DNA from: Bacteroidales bacterium
GTDB lineage: Bacteria; Bacteroidota; Bacteroidia; Bacteroidales; UBA932
NCBI GenBank assembly: GCA_024691765.1
Contig: JAILNI010000059.1
Location: 1 to 60,881 of the forward strand
DNA length: 60,881 nt
Direction: 5' to 3'
The notes beneath the pieces were generated by a model. It saw nothing but the letters and a program-made list of their open reading frames with translations, ran no database searches and was not told the DNA's origin. This document shows, piece after piece, positions 47,059-54,644 of this stretch (position 1 is the stretch's first letter; every line of letters starts with the position of its first letter). Both the position numbers and the translations under genes were made by a program.

Positions 47059-48555
47059 ATGAATGGTAAAATGAAAAGGTTTTCATTATTTGTAGGATTG
47101 ATGCTCCTCATGACCCAGGTCTCCCTGGCACAGCGTGTTCTCACTCTTGAGGACTGCCGCCGGATGGCAGTGGAGACAAGCCGCCAGCTGGACATGGACA
47201 AGGCTGCCGTGGAAATGGCTGGTTATGACAGAAAAACAGCAGTCGCAAACTTCTTCCCTAAGGTTACGGCCGTGGGCGGATACATGTATAACAACAGAGA
47301 CATCGCTCTTGTGAGCGACGACCAGTCGGAGCGGATACGTACAATGGGCTCCACCATAGATGGAAAAATCTGGGACAGGGCCGAACTCAACGCATCGGAA
47401 CGCGGCAAGGATATCCTGGAGGCGCTAAGAACCTCCGGCGCCATGCCCGACATAGCCACTCCGGTGAATGCGATAGGCGAAGAGATAGACGCCGCCCTTC
47501 ACCCGGACCTCCACAACCTCTTTGGAGGGGCCGTCATTGTTGAGCAGCCTGTTTTTGCCGGCGGCAAGATTGTGAACAGCACAATCATGGCATCAAAGGC
47601 CGAAAAACTTGCCGAAAGCCGTTACGAGACCAGCCTCATGGGGATTGTCACCGATGTGGAGAAGGCCTATTGGCAGATTGTCTCCATCTCCGACAAAGAA
47701 AAACTTGCCCGCAGCTACTCCGAACTCCTTCATAAAATGGAGAAGGATGTCATTCGCTCTGAGCAAGCCGGCGTGAGTACAATGTCGGATGTCCTTCAGG
47801 TAAAGGTGAAGGTTAATGAGGCCGATCTTCTCCTCAGCAAGGCTTCAAACGGCCTGAGGCTTGCAAAGATGCTCCTTTGCCAGAAAATCGGCCTTCCTCT
47901 TGACACTGAAATCGTGCTTGCCGATGAAACCGCGGACGGCGTCCCGGCTCCGGGATATCTTTCCGGGAAAAGCATTGAAGATGTCTACGACTCCCGCCCG
48001 GAGATAAGGAGCCTTACCCTTGCGGCCGACATTTATGACAGGAAGGCTAAGATAGCGGCCGCAGACATGATGCCCGTGGTGGCTCTTGTGGGCGCATGCA
48101 GCATCACAAACCCCAACTGCTTCAACGGCTTCCAGAATAATTTCCAGGGATGTGCGCTGTCGGCCGGGGTAATGGTGAAAATACCCATCTGCCATGGCGG
48201 AGAAGGCATCTGTAAGGTGAAGAAAGCCAAGGCCGAAGCCCGTCAGTACCGTGACCGCCTCTCCGAGACCAAGGAACTCATCGCCCTGCAGGTGGCCCGT
48301 CAGAGGGTCATCGTTCAGGAAGCGAAGGAAAAACTCACGATGACGGAAAGCGCCGTCGAGGTGGCCGAAGAAAACCTGAGGAGGGCAAACATAGGCTTCG
48401 AAGCCGGGGTGGTGACAACTTCCACCGTGCTTGGAGCGCATACCGCGTGGCTCAGCGCCCACAGCGACTGGATAGATGCCGGAGCGGAACTCCAGTCGGC
48501 GGTGTCGGAGCTGAGGAGCGTGGAAGGATACGACAATTTGGAAAACCTTCTTTAG
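47059..48555 (+). CDS. TolC-family outer membrane efflux protein
   Basis: Outer membrane channel of a tripartite exporter, 498 aa. Signal peptide about residues 5-24 (ending SLAQ); the ATG at 47071 is an alternative start. The OEP pattern is visible: TLEDCRRMAVETSRQLDMDK, NFFPKVTAVGGYMYNN, and the second repeat from about residue 300 (VYDSRPEIRSLTLAADIYDR, then MPVVALVGAC). Long helices rich in Ala/Glu/Lys fit the periplasmic tunnel. First gene of the export operon; HlyD follows 1 nt after its stop. Confidence 0.92.
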   Translation: MNGKMKRFSLFVGLMLLMTQVSLAQRVLTLEDCRRMAVETSRQLDMDKAAVEMAGYDRKTAVANFFPKVTAVGGYMYNNRDIALVSDDQSERIRTMGSTIDGKIWDRAELNASERGKDILEALRTSGAMPDIATPVNAIGEEIDAALHPDLHNLFGGAVIVEQPVFAGGKIVNSTIMASKAEKLAESRYETSLMGIVTDVEKAYWQIVSISDKEKLARSYSELLHKMEKDVIRSEQAGVSTMSDVLQVKVKVNEADLLLSKASNGLRLAKMLLCQKIGLPLDTEIVLADETADGVPAPGYLSGKSIEDVYDSRPEIRSLTLAADIYDRKAKIAAADMMPVVALVGACSITNPNCFNGFQNNFQGCALSAGVMVKIPICHGGEGICKVKKAKAEARQYRDRLSETKELIALQVARQRVIVQEAKEKLTMTESAVEVAEENLRRANIGFEAGVVTTSTVLGAHTAWLSAHSDWIDAGAELQSAVSELRSVEGYDNLENLL

Positions 48556-48556
48556 A

Positions 48557-49558
48557 ATGAAACAGGAAAAAAGCAATTACAATATCCTCATCGGCGTAAC
48601 TGCCCTTGTGGTGATAGTTCTCACAGTTTCAGTGGTGGGATATGTGGTCTCCAAGCCCAAGCCCTACGTAATCCAGGGTGAAGCCGAGGCTACGGAATAT
48701 CGCGTGTCCGGAAAGGTTCCGGGCCGAATAGAGGAATTCCGCGCCGAGGAAGGCTCCACGGTGCAGAAAGGCGACACCCTTGTCTTTATTGATTCCCCTG
48801 AAATACGCTCCAAGATAGCCGAGGCCGCTGCAGCGAAGACTGCCGCTACCGCCCAGAAGGACAAAGCGTACAACGGAGCCCGCAGCGAGCAGATCACCGG
48901 AGCCTATGAAATGTACCAGAAGGCCAAGGTAGGAGAGCAGGTGATGCGGAAATCCTACGAGAGGATAAAGAGCCTCCACGACGAAAAGGTTGTCTCTGAC
49001 CAGAAATACGACGAGGTCCTGGCCCAGTACCAGGCTGCAAAGGCAACTACGCGTGCTGCCAGAAGCCAGTGGGAAATGGCCGTAAAGGGAGCCCGCCAGG
49101 AGGATAAGGACGCCGCCGTGGCACTTGTGGAAAGGGCGAACGCCGCAGTGGAGCTGGTGAATTCGTACCTGGACGAAATACGCCTTACATCCCCATGTGA
49201 CGGGGTTGTGGCCAGCATTTACCCTAAAGTTGGCGAACTTGTGGGACAAGGCTCTCCCATTATGACCATAGAGGATCTTTCAGACATGTGGTTTACATTC
49301 AATATCCGCGAAGACCGCCTTCACGGCATGCAGAGCGGAGACCGCATAGACCTTACTATTCCGGCCCTGGATGGCAGGCGGATATCGGCCACGGTCTATT
49401 ATATTTCGGCCCGGGAGTCTTATGCTACCTGGAAGGCTACACGCGAAACCGGCGAATTTGATACGCGTACCTTTGAGGTCCGGGCCCGTCCGAATTATCA
49501 GATACCGGGGCTCCGTCCGGGGATGAGCGCCATAATGACAGTTGAATCTGGACAATGA
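48557..49558 (+). CDS. HlyD-family periplasmic adaptor
   Basis: Membrane fusion protein, 333 aa. One N-terminal TM segment (ILIGVTALVVIVLTVSVVGY), a split lipoyl domain (VSGKVPGRIEEFRAEEGSTV and LTSPCDGVVASIYPKVGELV), a helical hairpin between them (about residues 80-195), and a beta-barrel domain (DMWFTFNIREDRLHGMQSGD). It links the TolC protein to the inner-membrane permeases encoded next. Overlaps the next gene by 4 nt (ATGA). Confidence 0.93.
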   Translation: MKQEKSNYNILIGVTALVVIVLTVSVVGYVVSKPKPYVIQGEAEATEYRVSGKVPGRIEEFRAEEGSTVQKGDTLVFIDSPEIRSKIAEAAAAKTAATAQKDKAYNGARSEQITGAYEMYQKAKVGEQVMRKSYERIKSLHDEKVVSDQKYDEVLAQYQAAKATTRAARSQWEMAVKGARQEDKDAAVALVERANAAVELVNSYLDEIRLTSPCDGVVASIYPKVGELVGQGSPIMTIEDLSDMWFTFNIREDRLHGMQSGDRIDLTIPALDGRRISATVYYISARESYATWKATRETGEFDTRTFEVRARPNYQIPGLRPGMSAIMTVESGQ

Positions 49559-50718
49559 CAGGAAGGTTTGTCAAAGTGCTCCGACGGGAGTTTCTCATTA
49601 TCCTTAAACGGCCGGTGTATATCCTATCGTCCGTCGGGGTGCTAATTGTGAATGCGGTGTTCTATACTACATTCATGAAGGACGGCCTCCCGCATGATCT
49701 TCCCATAGGGGTGGTAGACCTTGACAACAGCTCGACTTCCCGGATGTTTGCAAGGGAACTGGACGCCACCCAGCTTGGAAAGACCGTGTGGTATGATGAC
49801 CTCCATCTTGCCAGGGAACACATGGAAACGGGAAAAATAACCTCGTACATCGTTATCCCCGAGGGGTTCAATTCCGATGTCCAGTCTTTCCGGCAACCCC
49901 ATATCGGCTACTATGTGAACTCCCTTTATTTTGTTGGAGGGGCCCTGGCATACAAGGATATCCTTACCATGGTAAACCTAACAAACGGGGCGGTCCAAAG
50001 AGAGGTGATGCGCCTTAAAGGAATGAACGAGTGGGAGATAATGGGCAAAATCCAGCCGATAGTGCTGGACCAACACCAGATAGGGAATCCGGCCGTGAAT
50101 TACGGAGTCTACCTTAACGGTGTGCTTCTTCCCGGTATCCTTGAGATGATAGTCATCCTGATTACGATATATGCCGTGGGGTCAGAGCTTAAGTATGGAA
50201 CATCTAAGCATCTCCTTAAAACGGCAGGCGACTCGATGGTAACGGTGCTGGTGGGAAAACTGGTGCCATACAACATCATTTTTACGGTGCTTGGAATAAC
50301 CCTGGAGATGCTGCTTTTCCAGTGGCTGAAATATCCGGTAAAGGGAAGTATCTTCTGGATGTTCCTGGATATCCTTCTCCTTGTAAGCGCATCGGAGGCT
50401 ATGGGACTTTTCATAGTGGAACTGTTCCCGGTCCTGAGGCTCGCCATTAGTGTGGGTGCCATTATCAGTGTGCTGGGATTCTCGCTGGCAGGGTTCTCTC
50501 TCCCCGTTGAGGCGATGCCTCCGTATGTGCAGGGCTTCAGCGCCATTTTCCCGCTAAGGCACTATTACCTTTTCCATGTCCAGGAAACAATCTGGGGCAG
50601 CGGATTCGCCGGTTGGTGGAAGGAGGCGGTGCATCTTCTGCTTTTCCTGTTCCTGCCTTTCACGCTTATAGGGAGGCTGGGCCACGCATATAAATATCAG
50701 GATTATGAAAGGAATTAG
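49555..50718 (+). CDS. ABC-2 type permease 1 of the export operon
   Basis: Inner-membrane permease, 387 aa: TM1 at about 20-40, a long periplasmic domain with IGVVDLDNSSTSRMFARELD, then five TM segments from about residue 195 on, ending YKYQDYERN. This is the YhhJ/DrrB-like ABC-2 layout. No ATP-binding subunit is encoded in the operon. Overlaps the second permease by 14 nt. Confidence 0.9.
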   Translation: MTGRFVKVLRREFLIILKRPVYILSSVGVLIVNAVFYTTFMKDGLPHDLPIGVVDLDNSSTSRMFARELDATQLGKTVWYDDLHLAREHMETGKITSYIVIPEGFNSDVQSFRQPHIGYYVNSLYFVGGALAYKDILTMVNLTNGAVQREVMRLKGMNEWEIMGKIQPIVLDQHQIGNPAVNYGVYLNGVLLPGILEMIVILITIYAVGSELKYGTSKHLLKTAGDSMVTVLVGKLVPYNIIFTVLGITLEMLLFQWLKYPVKGSIFWMFLDILLLVSASEAMGLFIVELFPVLRLAISVGAIISVLGFSLAGFSLPVEAMPPYVQGFSAIFPLRHYYLFHVQETIWGSGFAGWWKEAVHLLLFLFLPFTLIGRLGHAYKYQDYERN

Positions 50719-51985
50719 TTACCTTGGTACCTGGGTTAGGAACTGGTACAGCATATTTGTGAACGAACTCCGGCTCATCTTCTCGGATTCCGGCGTAATG
50801 GTCATTTTCTTTGTGGGCGGCCTGCTCTATCCTGTCCTCTACAACCTTATCTACATGAACGGTACCGTGGACGAAATGGACGTTGCCGTAGTGGACAATT
50901 CGGGCGGGGCCTACAGCCGCCGGTTTATCCGGAAAGTGGATGCCACAAGGGAGTGTAACATCCTCATCTACTGCGCATCCATGGAAGAGGCCAAAGCCCT
51001 GATGCAAAAAGGGACTGTCCACGGGATAATCTATGTTCCAGGGGATTTCGACAGCCGTCTGGTACGCGGGGAGCAGGGCGTCATATCCACTTATGCCGAC
51101 ATGTCCAGTTTCCTCTACTACAAATGCCTCACCATGGGGACTAATCTCACGATGCTGGATGAAATGCACCAGATCCAGCTCGAAAGGTATACGGCTTCCG
51201 GGATGGATGCGCAGGCGGCATGGCAGGCCGTTCAGCCGGTGCTTTCGGACGAAAGCCTGCCGTACAACAAGCCTTTCTCATATACCATCTTCTTTATTTC
51301 GGCCGCACTCCTCCTTGTGATTCAGCAGACAATGTTTTACGGGGAGTCGCTCCTTGCCGGAACGCTCAGGGAACAGAATCGCAGTTTTGCCTCAATGCCG
51401 GGGAAACTGCAGGGGCTTGGTATAGGCCGGGTGCTTCTTGGAAGGGGCGCGGCATATTTTTCCATATACATGGTTACAGGCACCATCATCGCCCTTCTCA
51501 TCCCATGGATTTTCTCCCTTCCGCAAAGAGGGGATTGGACGGATATAATGGTCCTTCTTGTGTTTTTTGTGGTGGACTGCATATTCTTCTCGTTTACGTG
51601 GTCGTCGCTTATCACAAGGAGGGAAACTGTGTTCGTGCTGTTTCTAAGCGTGTCTCCTATATGTCTTTTCCTCACGGGATTCTCATGGCCGCAGACATCC
51701 ATACCTGAGTTCTGGAGGTATGTAAGTTATATTTTCCCCTCCACTTTCGGGTGCCGCGCTTTCATAAACCTCAATACGGCCGGAGGCTCCCTTGCCCTCA
51801 TTGCTCCTGAAATAAGGGCCATGACAATCCAGACGGCCGTGTACTATGTCCTTTCAAGCGTTTCAGTGTTCATAGAAAACAAGGTGATTGAGAACAAGGA
51901 AAAAATTGACAGGCTCAAGGATAAGGCATTGGAACTCCGTGGAATAGACCCCGACGAAGCCCGTAAAGTCATAGTTGGAAAGTAA
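50705..51985 (+). CDS. ABC-2 type permease 2 of the export operon
   Basis: Inner-membrane permease, 426 aa, paralogous to its neighbour: TM1 about 30-48, periplasmic domain with VAVVDNSGGAYSRRFIRKVD, then TM segments from about residue 200. The C-terminal tail (ENKEKIDRLKDKALELRGID) is charged and probably cytoplasmic. The permease pair likely forms a heterodimer. Last gene of the operon; the second tRNA-fMet copy starts 70 nt later. Confidence 0.9.
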   Translation: MKGISYLGTWVRNWYSIFVNELRLIFSDSGVMVIFFVGGLLYPVLYNLIYMNGTVDEMDVAVVDNSGGAYSRRFIRKVDATRECNILIYCASMEEAKALMQKGTVHGIIYVPGDFDSRLVRGEQGVISTYADMSSFLYYKCLTMGTNLTMLDEMHQIQLERYTASGMDAQAAWQAVQPVLSDESLPYNKPFSYTIFFISAALLLVIQQTMFYGESLLAGTLREQNRSFASMPGKLQGLGIGRVLLGRGAAYFSIYMVTGTIIALLIPWIFSLPQRGDWTDIMVLLVFFVVDCIFFSFTWSSLITRRETVFVLFLSVSPICLFLTGFSWPQTSIPEFWRYVSYIFPSTFGCRAFINLNTAGGSLALIAPEIRAMTIQTAVYYVLSSVSVFIENKVIENKEKIDRLKDKALELRGIDPDEARKVIVGK

Positions 51986-51996
51986 AGAGAAGCGGT

Positions 51997-52043
51997 TTTT
52001 CTTAAGAAAAGTTTTGTTTTTTCGGGAAAAGTCCTTACCTCTG
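51997..52043 (+). promoter_or_regulatory. Palindrome and decayed promoter before tRNA-fMet copy 2
   Basis: TTTTCTTAAGAAAA (51997-52010) is a perfect 14-bp palindrome, possibly a weak terminator for the permease operon. TACCTCTG (52036-52043) occupies the place of TACCTTTG at copy 1, with one T changed to C in the key TTTG. Confidence 0.5.
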
Positions 52044-52054
52044 CAATCCCAAAC

Positions 52055-52209
52055 CGCGGAGTAGAGCAGTCGGTAGCTCGTTGGGCTCATAACCCGGAGG
52101 TCGGTGGTTCAAACCGACGCAGCGAGCGAGAGCAATGGAAGCTCGCTTACATTGCCGAGCCGCCAGGAGGAAAAGACGCGCGCAGCGCGGATTAGTCCGC
52201 CCCCCGCTA
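52055..52209 (+). pseudogene. tRNA-fMet copy 2, split by an 82-nt insertion in the T-loop
   Basis: Removing 52113-52194 leaves 73 nt that match tRNA-fMet copy 1 with three changes: G to A at position 6 (breaks an acceptor pair), T to C in the D-loop, and C to T in the anticodon stem. The insertion falls exactly after TTCAA of the T-loop, and GTCCGCC resumes after it. With a decayed promoter and a broken acceptor pair the gene is probably dead unless the insertion is removed from the RNA. Confidence 0.9.
52113..52194 (+). other. 82-nt insertion with interleaved inverted repeats
   Basis: Three perfect inverted repeats: AGCGAGC/GCTCGCT (52121-52127 with 52141-52147), GCAATG/CATTGC (52132-52137 with 52150-52155), and CGCGC-A-GCGCG (52179-52189). 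The first two interleave and could form an H-type pseudoknot in RNA, though one loop would be only 2 nt. An AGGAGG at 52165 has no start codon after it. Not a known intron type by size or motifs. Confidence 0.7.
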
Positions 52210-52210
52210 C
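52184..52210 (+). repeat. 27-bp direct repeat, left copy
   Basis: Identical to 53749-53775. It joins the last 11 nt of the 82-nt insertion (AGCGCGGATTA) to the tRNA-fMet 3' end (GTCCGCCCCCCGCTAC). Confidence 0.92.
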
Positions 52211-52217
52211 TACAGAT

Positions 52218-52252
52218 AATAAGTCAGCCGAAATGGCTGACTTATTTGTTTT
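52218..52252. terminator. Bidirectional terminator after tRNA copy 2 and the Fic gene
   Basis: AATAAGTCAGCC and GGCTGACTTATT form a perfect 12-bp stem with loop GAAAT, followed by a T-rich tract. It stops the Fic transcript on minus and any tRNA transcript on plus. Confidence 0.85.
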
Positions 52253-53380
52253 TTACTCCTCTGCCAGTCCTGGAATCACAGTCTTCTTGTCGGAAATCTT
52301 GATTCCGTAGGCAATATTGCGAACTCTACCCTCCTCCGGAATCAAGATGCCTATCTCTGCGAGGTGCTGCACATCACGAACTGCGGTATCCGAGGATACC
52401 TTTGCGAGTTTTGCCCAATGCTTGGCAGTGAGTTTACCTTTGTCGCCGTCCAGAAAGATATTTAGAATAGTGCGCTGACGCTCGTTGATATCGGCTTGGG
52501 AGTGGTTCTGCCAGAATACGGCCTTGTCCAGGATGGAAGACAACATCTCTTCCGCACCTTTAATGGCCCGTAGCATGCAATCCAGATACCACTCAATCCA
52601 GGCAGTTATGTCTGTTGTGCCTTTCTGGTAGCGCTCAAGCATGTCGTAATACTTGTTCTTCTCCTGCCCTATCTGGCGTGACATACTGAAGTATCTCAGC
52701 GTCGAGTTGTCTGCCTGACTCAGCGCCATATCCGCAATGGCCCTGCCGATACGGCCGTTGCCATCGTCAAAGGGGTGAATGCAGACGAACCAGAAGTGGG
52801 CAATGGCGGATTTGACGTAATCACTTGGGGTAGTAGTGTCGTTGAACCATTTCAGGAATTTGTCCATCTCTTCCGGAACTCTCTCCGGTGCTGGAGCACG
52901 ATAATGGACCTTCTCCCTTCCAAGGGCTCCTGAAATGACATTCATCTCATCTACGCGGTATCTCCCAACGTTGATTTCTTCATATCCGTTCCTGCCGTTC
53001 GGAAAAATAGCGCAATGCCAACCGAATAGCCGGTCCTCGGTGAGAGGATCGTCATAACCTTGAACAGCATCCATCATCATTTGCACGATTCCTTCCACGT
53101 AGTGACCGTATGGGACCTCTCCGGTAATCTGAACGCCCAGCCTTCTGGCAAGAGAAGACCGTACCTGGTCTGGATTCAACTGCAGGCCCTCTATCTCTGA
53201 GGACGCCACGATATCGTGCGTGTACGCCTCCACGGCGGCACGCTCCTTTATATCGAAGCCTATTGATGAGAGTATTCCCTCAAGGTAGCCTGTGGCTTTA
53301 TTGACAGCAGCAAGTTTGGGATCTATACGCCCCCTGTCCCATGTGAAATTCGGCCAAGTGTCTGTCTCGTGTATATACAT
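52253..53380 (-). CDS. Class II Fic AMP-transferase with DUF4172 and winged-helix domains
   Basis: A 375-aa Fic protein that probably transfers AMP to a hydroxyl of a target protein. The N-terminal DUF4172 domain (about 1-90) contains the inhibitory-helix motif SSEIEG, fitting [S/T]xxxE[G/N], so it is self-inhibited (class II). The active site HPFDDGNGRIGR near residue 200 is canonical. The C-terminal 80 residues form a winged HTH (INERQRTILNIFLDGDKGKL, then HWAKLAKVSSDTAVRDVQHL). No separate antitoxin gene is adjacent. Two operator-like repeats lie over its promoter, so autoregulation through the HTH is plausible. Confidence 0.9.
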   Translation of the reverse strand: MYIHETDTWPNFTWDRGRIDPKLAAVNKATGYLEGILSSIGFDIKERAAVEAYTHDIVASSEIEGLQLNPDQVRSSLARRLGVQITGEVPYGHYVEGIVQMMMDAVQGYDDPLTEDRLFGWHCAIFPNGRNGYEEINVGRYRVDEMNVISGALGREKVHYRAPAPERVPEEMDKFLKWFNDTTTPSDYVKSAIAHFWFVCIHPFDDGNGRIGRAIADMALSQADNSTLRYFSMSRQIGQEKNKYYDMLERYQKGTTDITAWIEWYLDCMLRAIKGAEEMLSSILDKAVFWQNHSQADINERQRTILNIFLDGDKGKLTAKHWAKLAKVSSDTAVRDVQHLAEIGILIPEEGRVRNIAYGIKISDKKTVIPGLAEE

Positions 53381-53397
53381 CGTGCTTCGTTTTTCTG

Positions 53398-53453
53398 CAA
53401 ATATAATACTTTGCGGGAAATAAACCGCAAATTTTGCGGATTATTAGCCGCAA
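53398..53453 (-). promoter_or_regulatory. Fic promoter with two operator-like inverted repeats
   Basis: The -7 box TATATTTG (minus, 53398-53405) lies 17 nt from the Fic ATG. Upstream are two copies of TTGCGG-N8-CCGCAA at 53411-53430 and 53434-53453, 23 bp apart centre to centre. The first covers the expected -33 region, fitting repression by the Fic winged helix or another factor. Confidence 0.75.
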
Positions 53454-53748
53454 TTTTTTCCATCACATCTCTATTCGCCCTGATTTTCAATATATTGCGC
53501 GAATTCGTCCAGCTTCTTATAATCTTCCAAAAGGTTCGATAATTTGGACGTGTAGTCTACACGGAAAAAACGGTTGCCTTTTGGCAGCCGTTTTTTGCGT
53601 ACAGGGCGGACGCGGAACCACAGACTGAAGCGGAAGTGATTGATTATCAATAAAATCCTGAAAATGCCCTGGTGATTTTGGCCAGGGCATTTTCAGCAAC
53701 TCGCTGATTCATAGAGAGTTGTGCTTCAGTCGTGAATTGGCCGTCAAG
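53454..53748. other. Non-coding part of the Fic cassette with two long hairpins
   Basis: No convincing gene in about 300 bp. It holds AAAAAACGGTTGCC/GGCAGCCGTTTTTT (53565-53578 with 53583-53596, 14 bp, T-runs on both strands). It also holds CTGAAAATGCCCTGG/CCAGGGCATTTTCAG (53658-53672 with 53682-53696, 15 bp perfect), then CAACTC/GAGTTG. The first resembles a bidirectional terminator; the second has no T-run. Confidence 0.75.
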
Positions 53749-53775
53749 AGCGCGGATTAGTCCGCCCCCCGCTAC
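53749..53775 (+). repeat. 27-bp direct repeat, right copy, with tRNA-fMet 3' end
   Basis: Second copy of the 27-bp junction seen at 52184, 1565 bp away. Only the 3' end of a tRNA is present here. The 104 bp from here to the ZIP gene hold only a short palindrome, GCAAGC-A-GCTTGC at 53864-53876. Confidence 0.92.
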
Positions 53776-53879
53776 GAAAGAAGGAAGCAGAGGATGCCGA
53801 TGCCGAAAAATGGAAGATGGTCTTTCTGTTTCATAGCAGCTGCAAAGGTACCAGGATCCAGTCGCAAGCAGCTTGCATG

Positions 53880-54644
53880 TTACCCCAGCACCACGTCCAG
53901 CACCATCATCAAGGCGAAGCCGATGGCGAAGCCTACGGTGCCGATGTTGGAGTGCTTTCCCTGTGAGTATTCGGGGACCAGTTCCTCCACCACCACATAG
54001 AGCATGGCTCCTGCGGCGAAGGCCAGCATGTAAGGCATGATGCCGAGGATGGAAGTGGCCAGCAGGAGCACCAGCGCTCCGCCTACGGGCTCCACAATGC
54101 CGCTCAATGCGCCTATGCAGAAAGAGCGCAGGCGACTGTTCCCCTCGGCCCGCAGGGGCATTGAAATAATAGCGCCTTCCGGAACATTCTGGATGGCTAT
54201 GCCCAGCGAAAGCGCCAGGGCTCCAGCCATATTGAAATCGGCAGTCAAAGCACCTGCAATGGCTACTCCAACCGCCATTCCTTCCGGGAAATTGTGGATG
54301 GTTACCGCAAGGGCAAGTTTTGCCGTACGTGAAAGACGGCTTCTGGGGCCTTCTGCTTCGCCATTAGCGTGCAGGTGGGGTGTGATGTAATCGATGAGCA
54401 GAAGGAAGGCAAAACCGGCCAGAAGGCCTATAACCGGGGGGATAACCGCCCTCGCCCCCTGCCCCATTCCGATAGCCGGGATAATGAGCGACCAAACCGA
54501 AGCCGCCACCATCACGCCGGACGCGAAGCCCAGCAGGACCTTCTGCACCAGCTCAGGCATCTCTCGCTTCAAGAAGAACACGAAAGCCGATCCCAAGGCT
54601 GTGCCCAGGAAAGGAATCATCAATGCGATGAAGACAGGGCTCAT
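53880..54644 (-). CDS. ZIP-family metal transporter
   Basis: A 254-aa inner-membrane transporter for Zn2+ or related divalent metals with about eight TM segments. The ZIP metal-site motifs are clear: HNFPEGMAVGVAIAG in TM4 and NVPEGAIISMPLRAEG in TM5, with a His-containing cytoplasmic loop (TPHLHANGEAEG) before them. It resembles the ZupT/GufA group. Its ATG overlaps the stop of the upstream permease gene (ATGA), so the two are one operon. Confidence 0.92.
   Translation of the reverse strand: MSPVFIALMIPFLGTALGSAFVFFLKREMPELVQKVLLGFASGVMVAASVWSLIIPAIGMGQGARAVIPPVIGLLAGFAFLLLIDYITPHLHANGEAEGPRSRLSRTAKLALAVTIHNFPEGMAVGVAIAGALTADFNMAGALALSLGIAIQNVPEGAIISMPLRAEGNSRLRSFCIGALSGIVEPVGGALVLLLATSILGIMPYMLAFAAGAMLYVVVEELVPEYSQGKHSNIGTVGFAIGFALMMVLDVVLG

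Noticed and set aside
52113..52194. Group I or group II intron in tRNA-fMet
   Set aside because: Far too short for a self-splicing core, and the T-loop is not a usual bacterial tRNA intron site.
52104..52310. 68-residue frame across the 82-nt insertion and terminator
   Set aside because: It spans tRNA, insertion and a hairpin with no conserved sequence; not a gene.
53381..53748. Small antitoxin gene for the Fic protein
   Set aside because: No conserved short frame is present, and the inhibitory motif SSEIEG is within the Fic protein itself.
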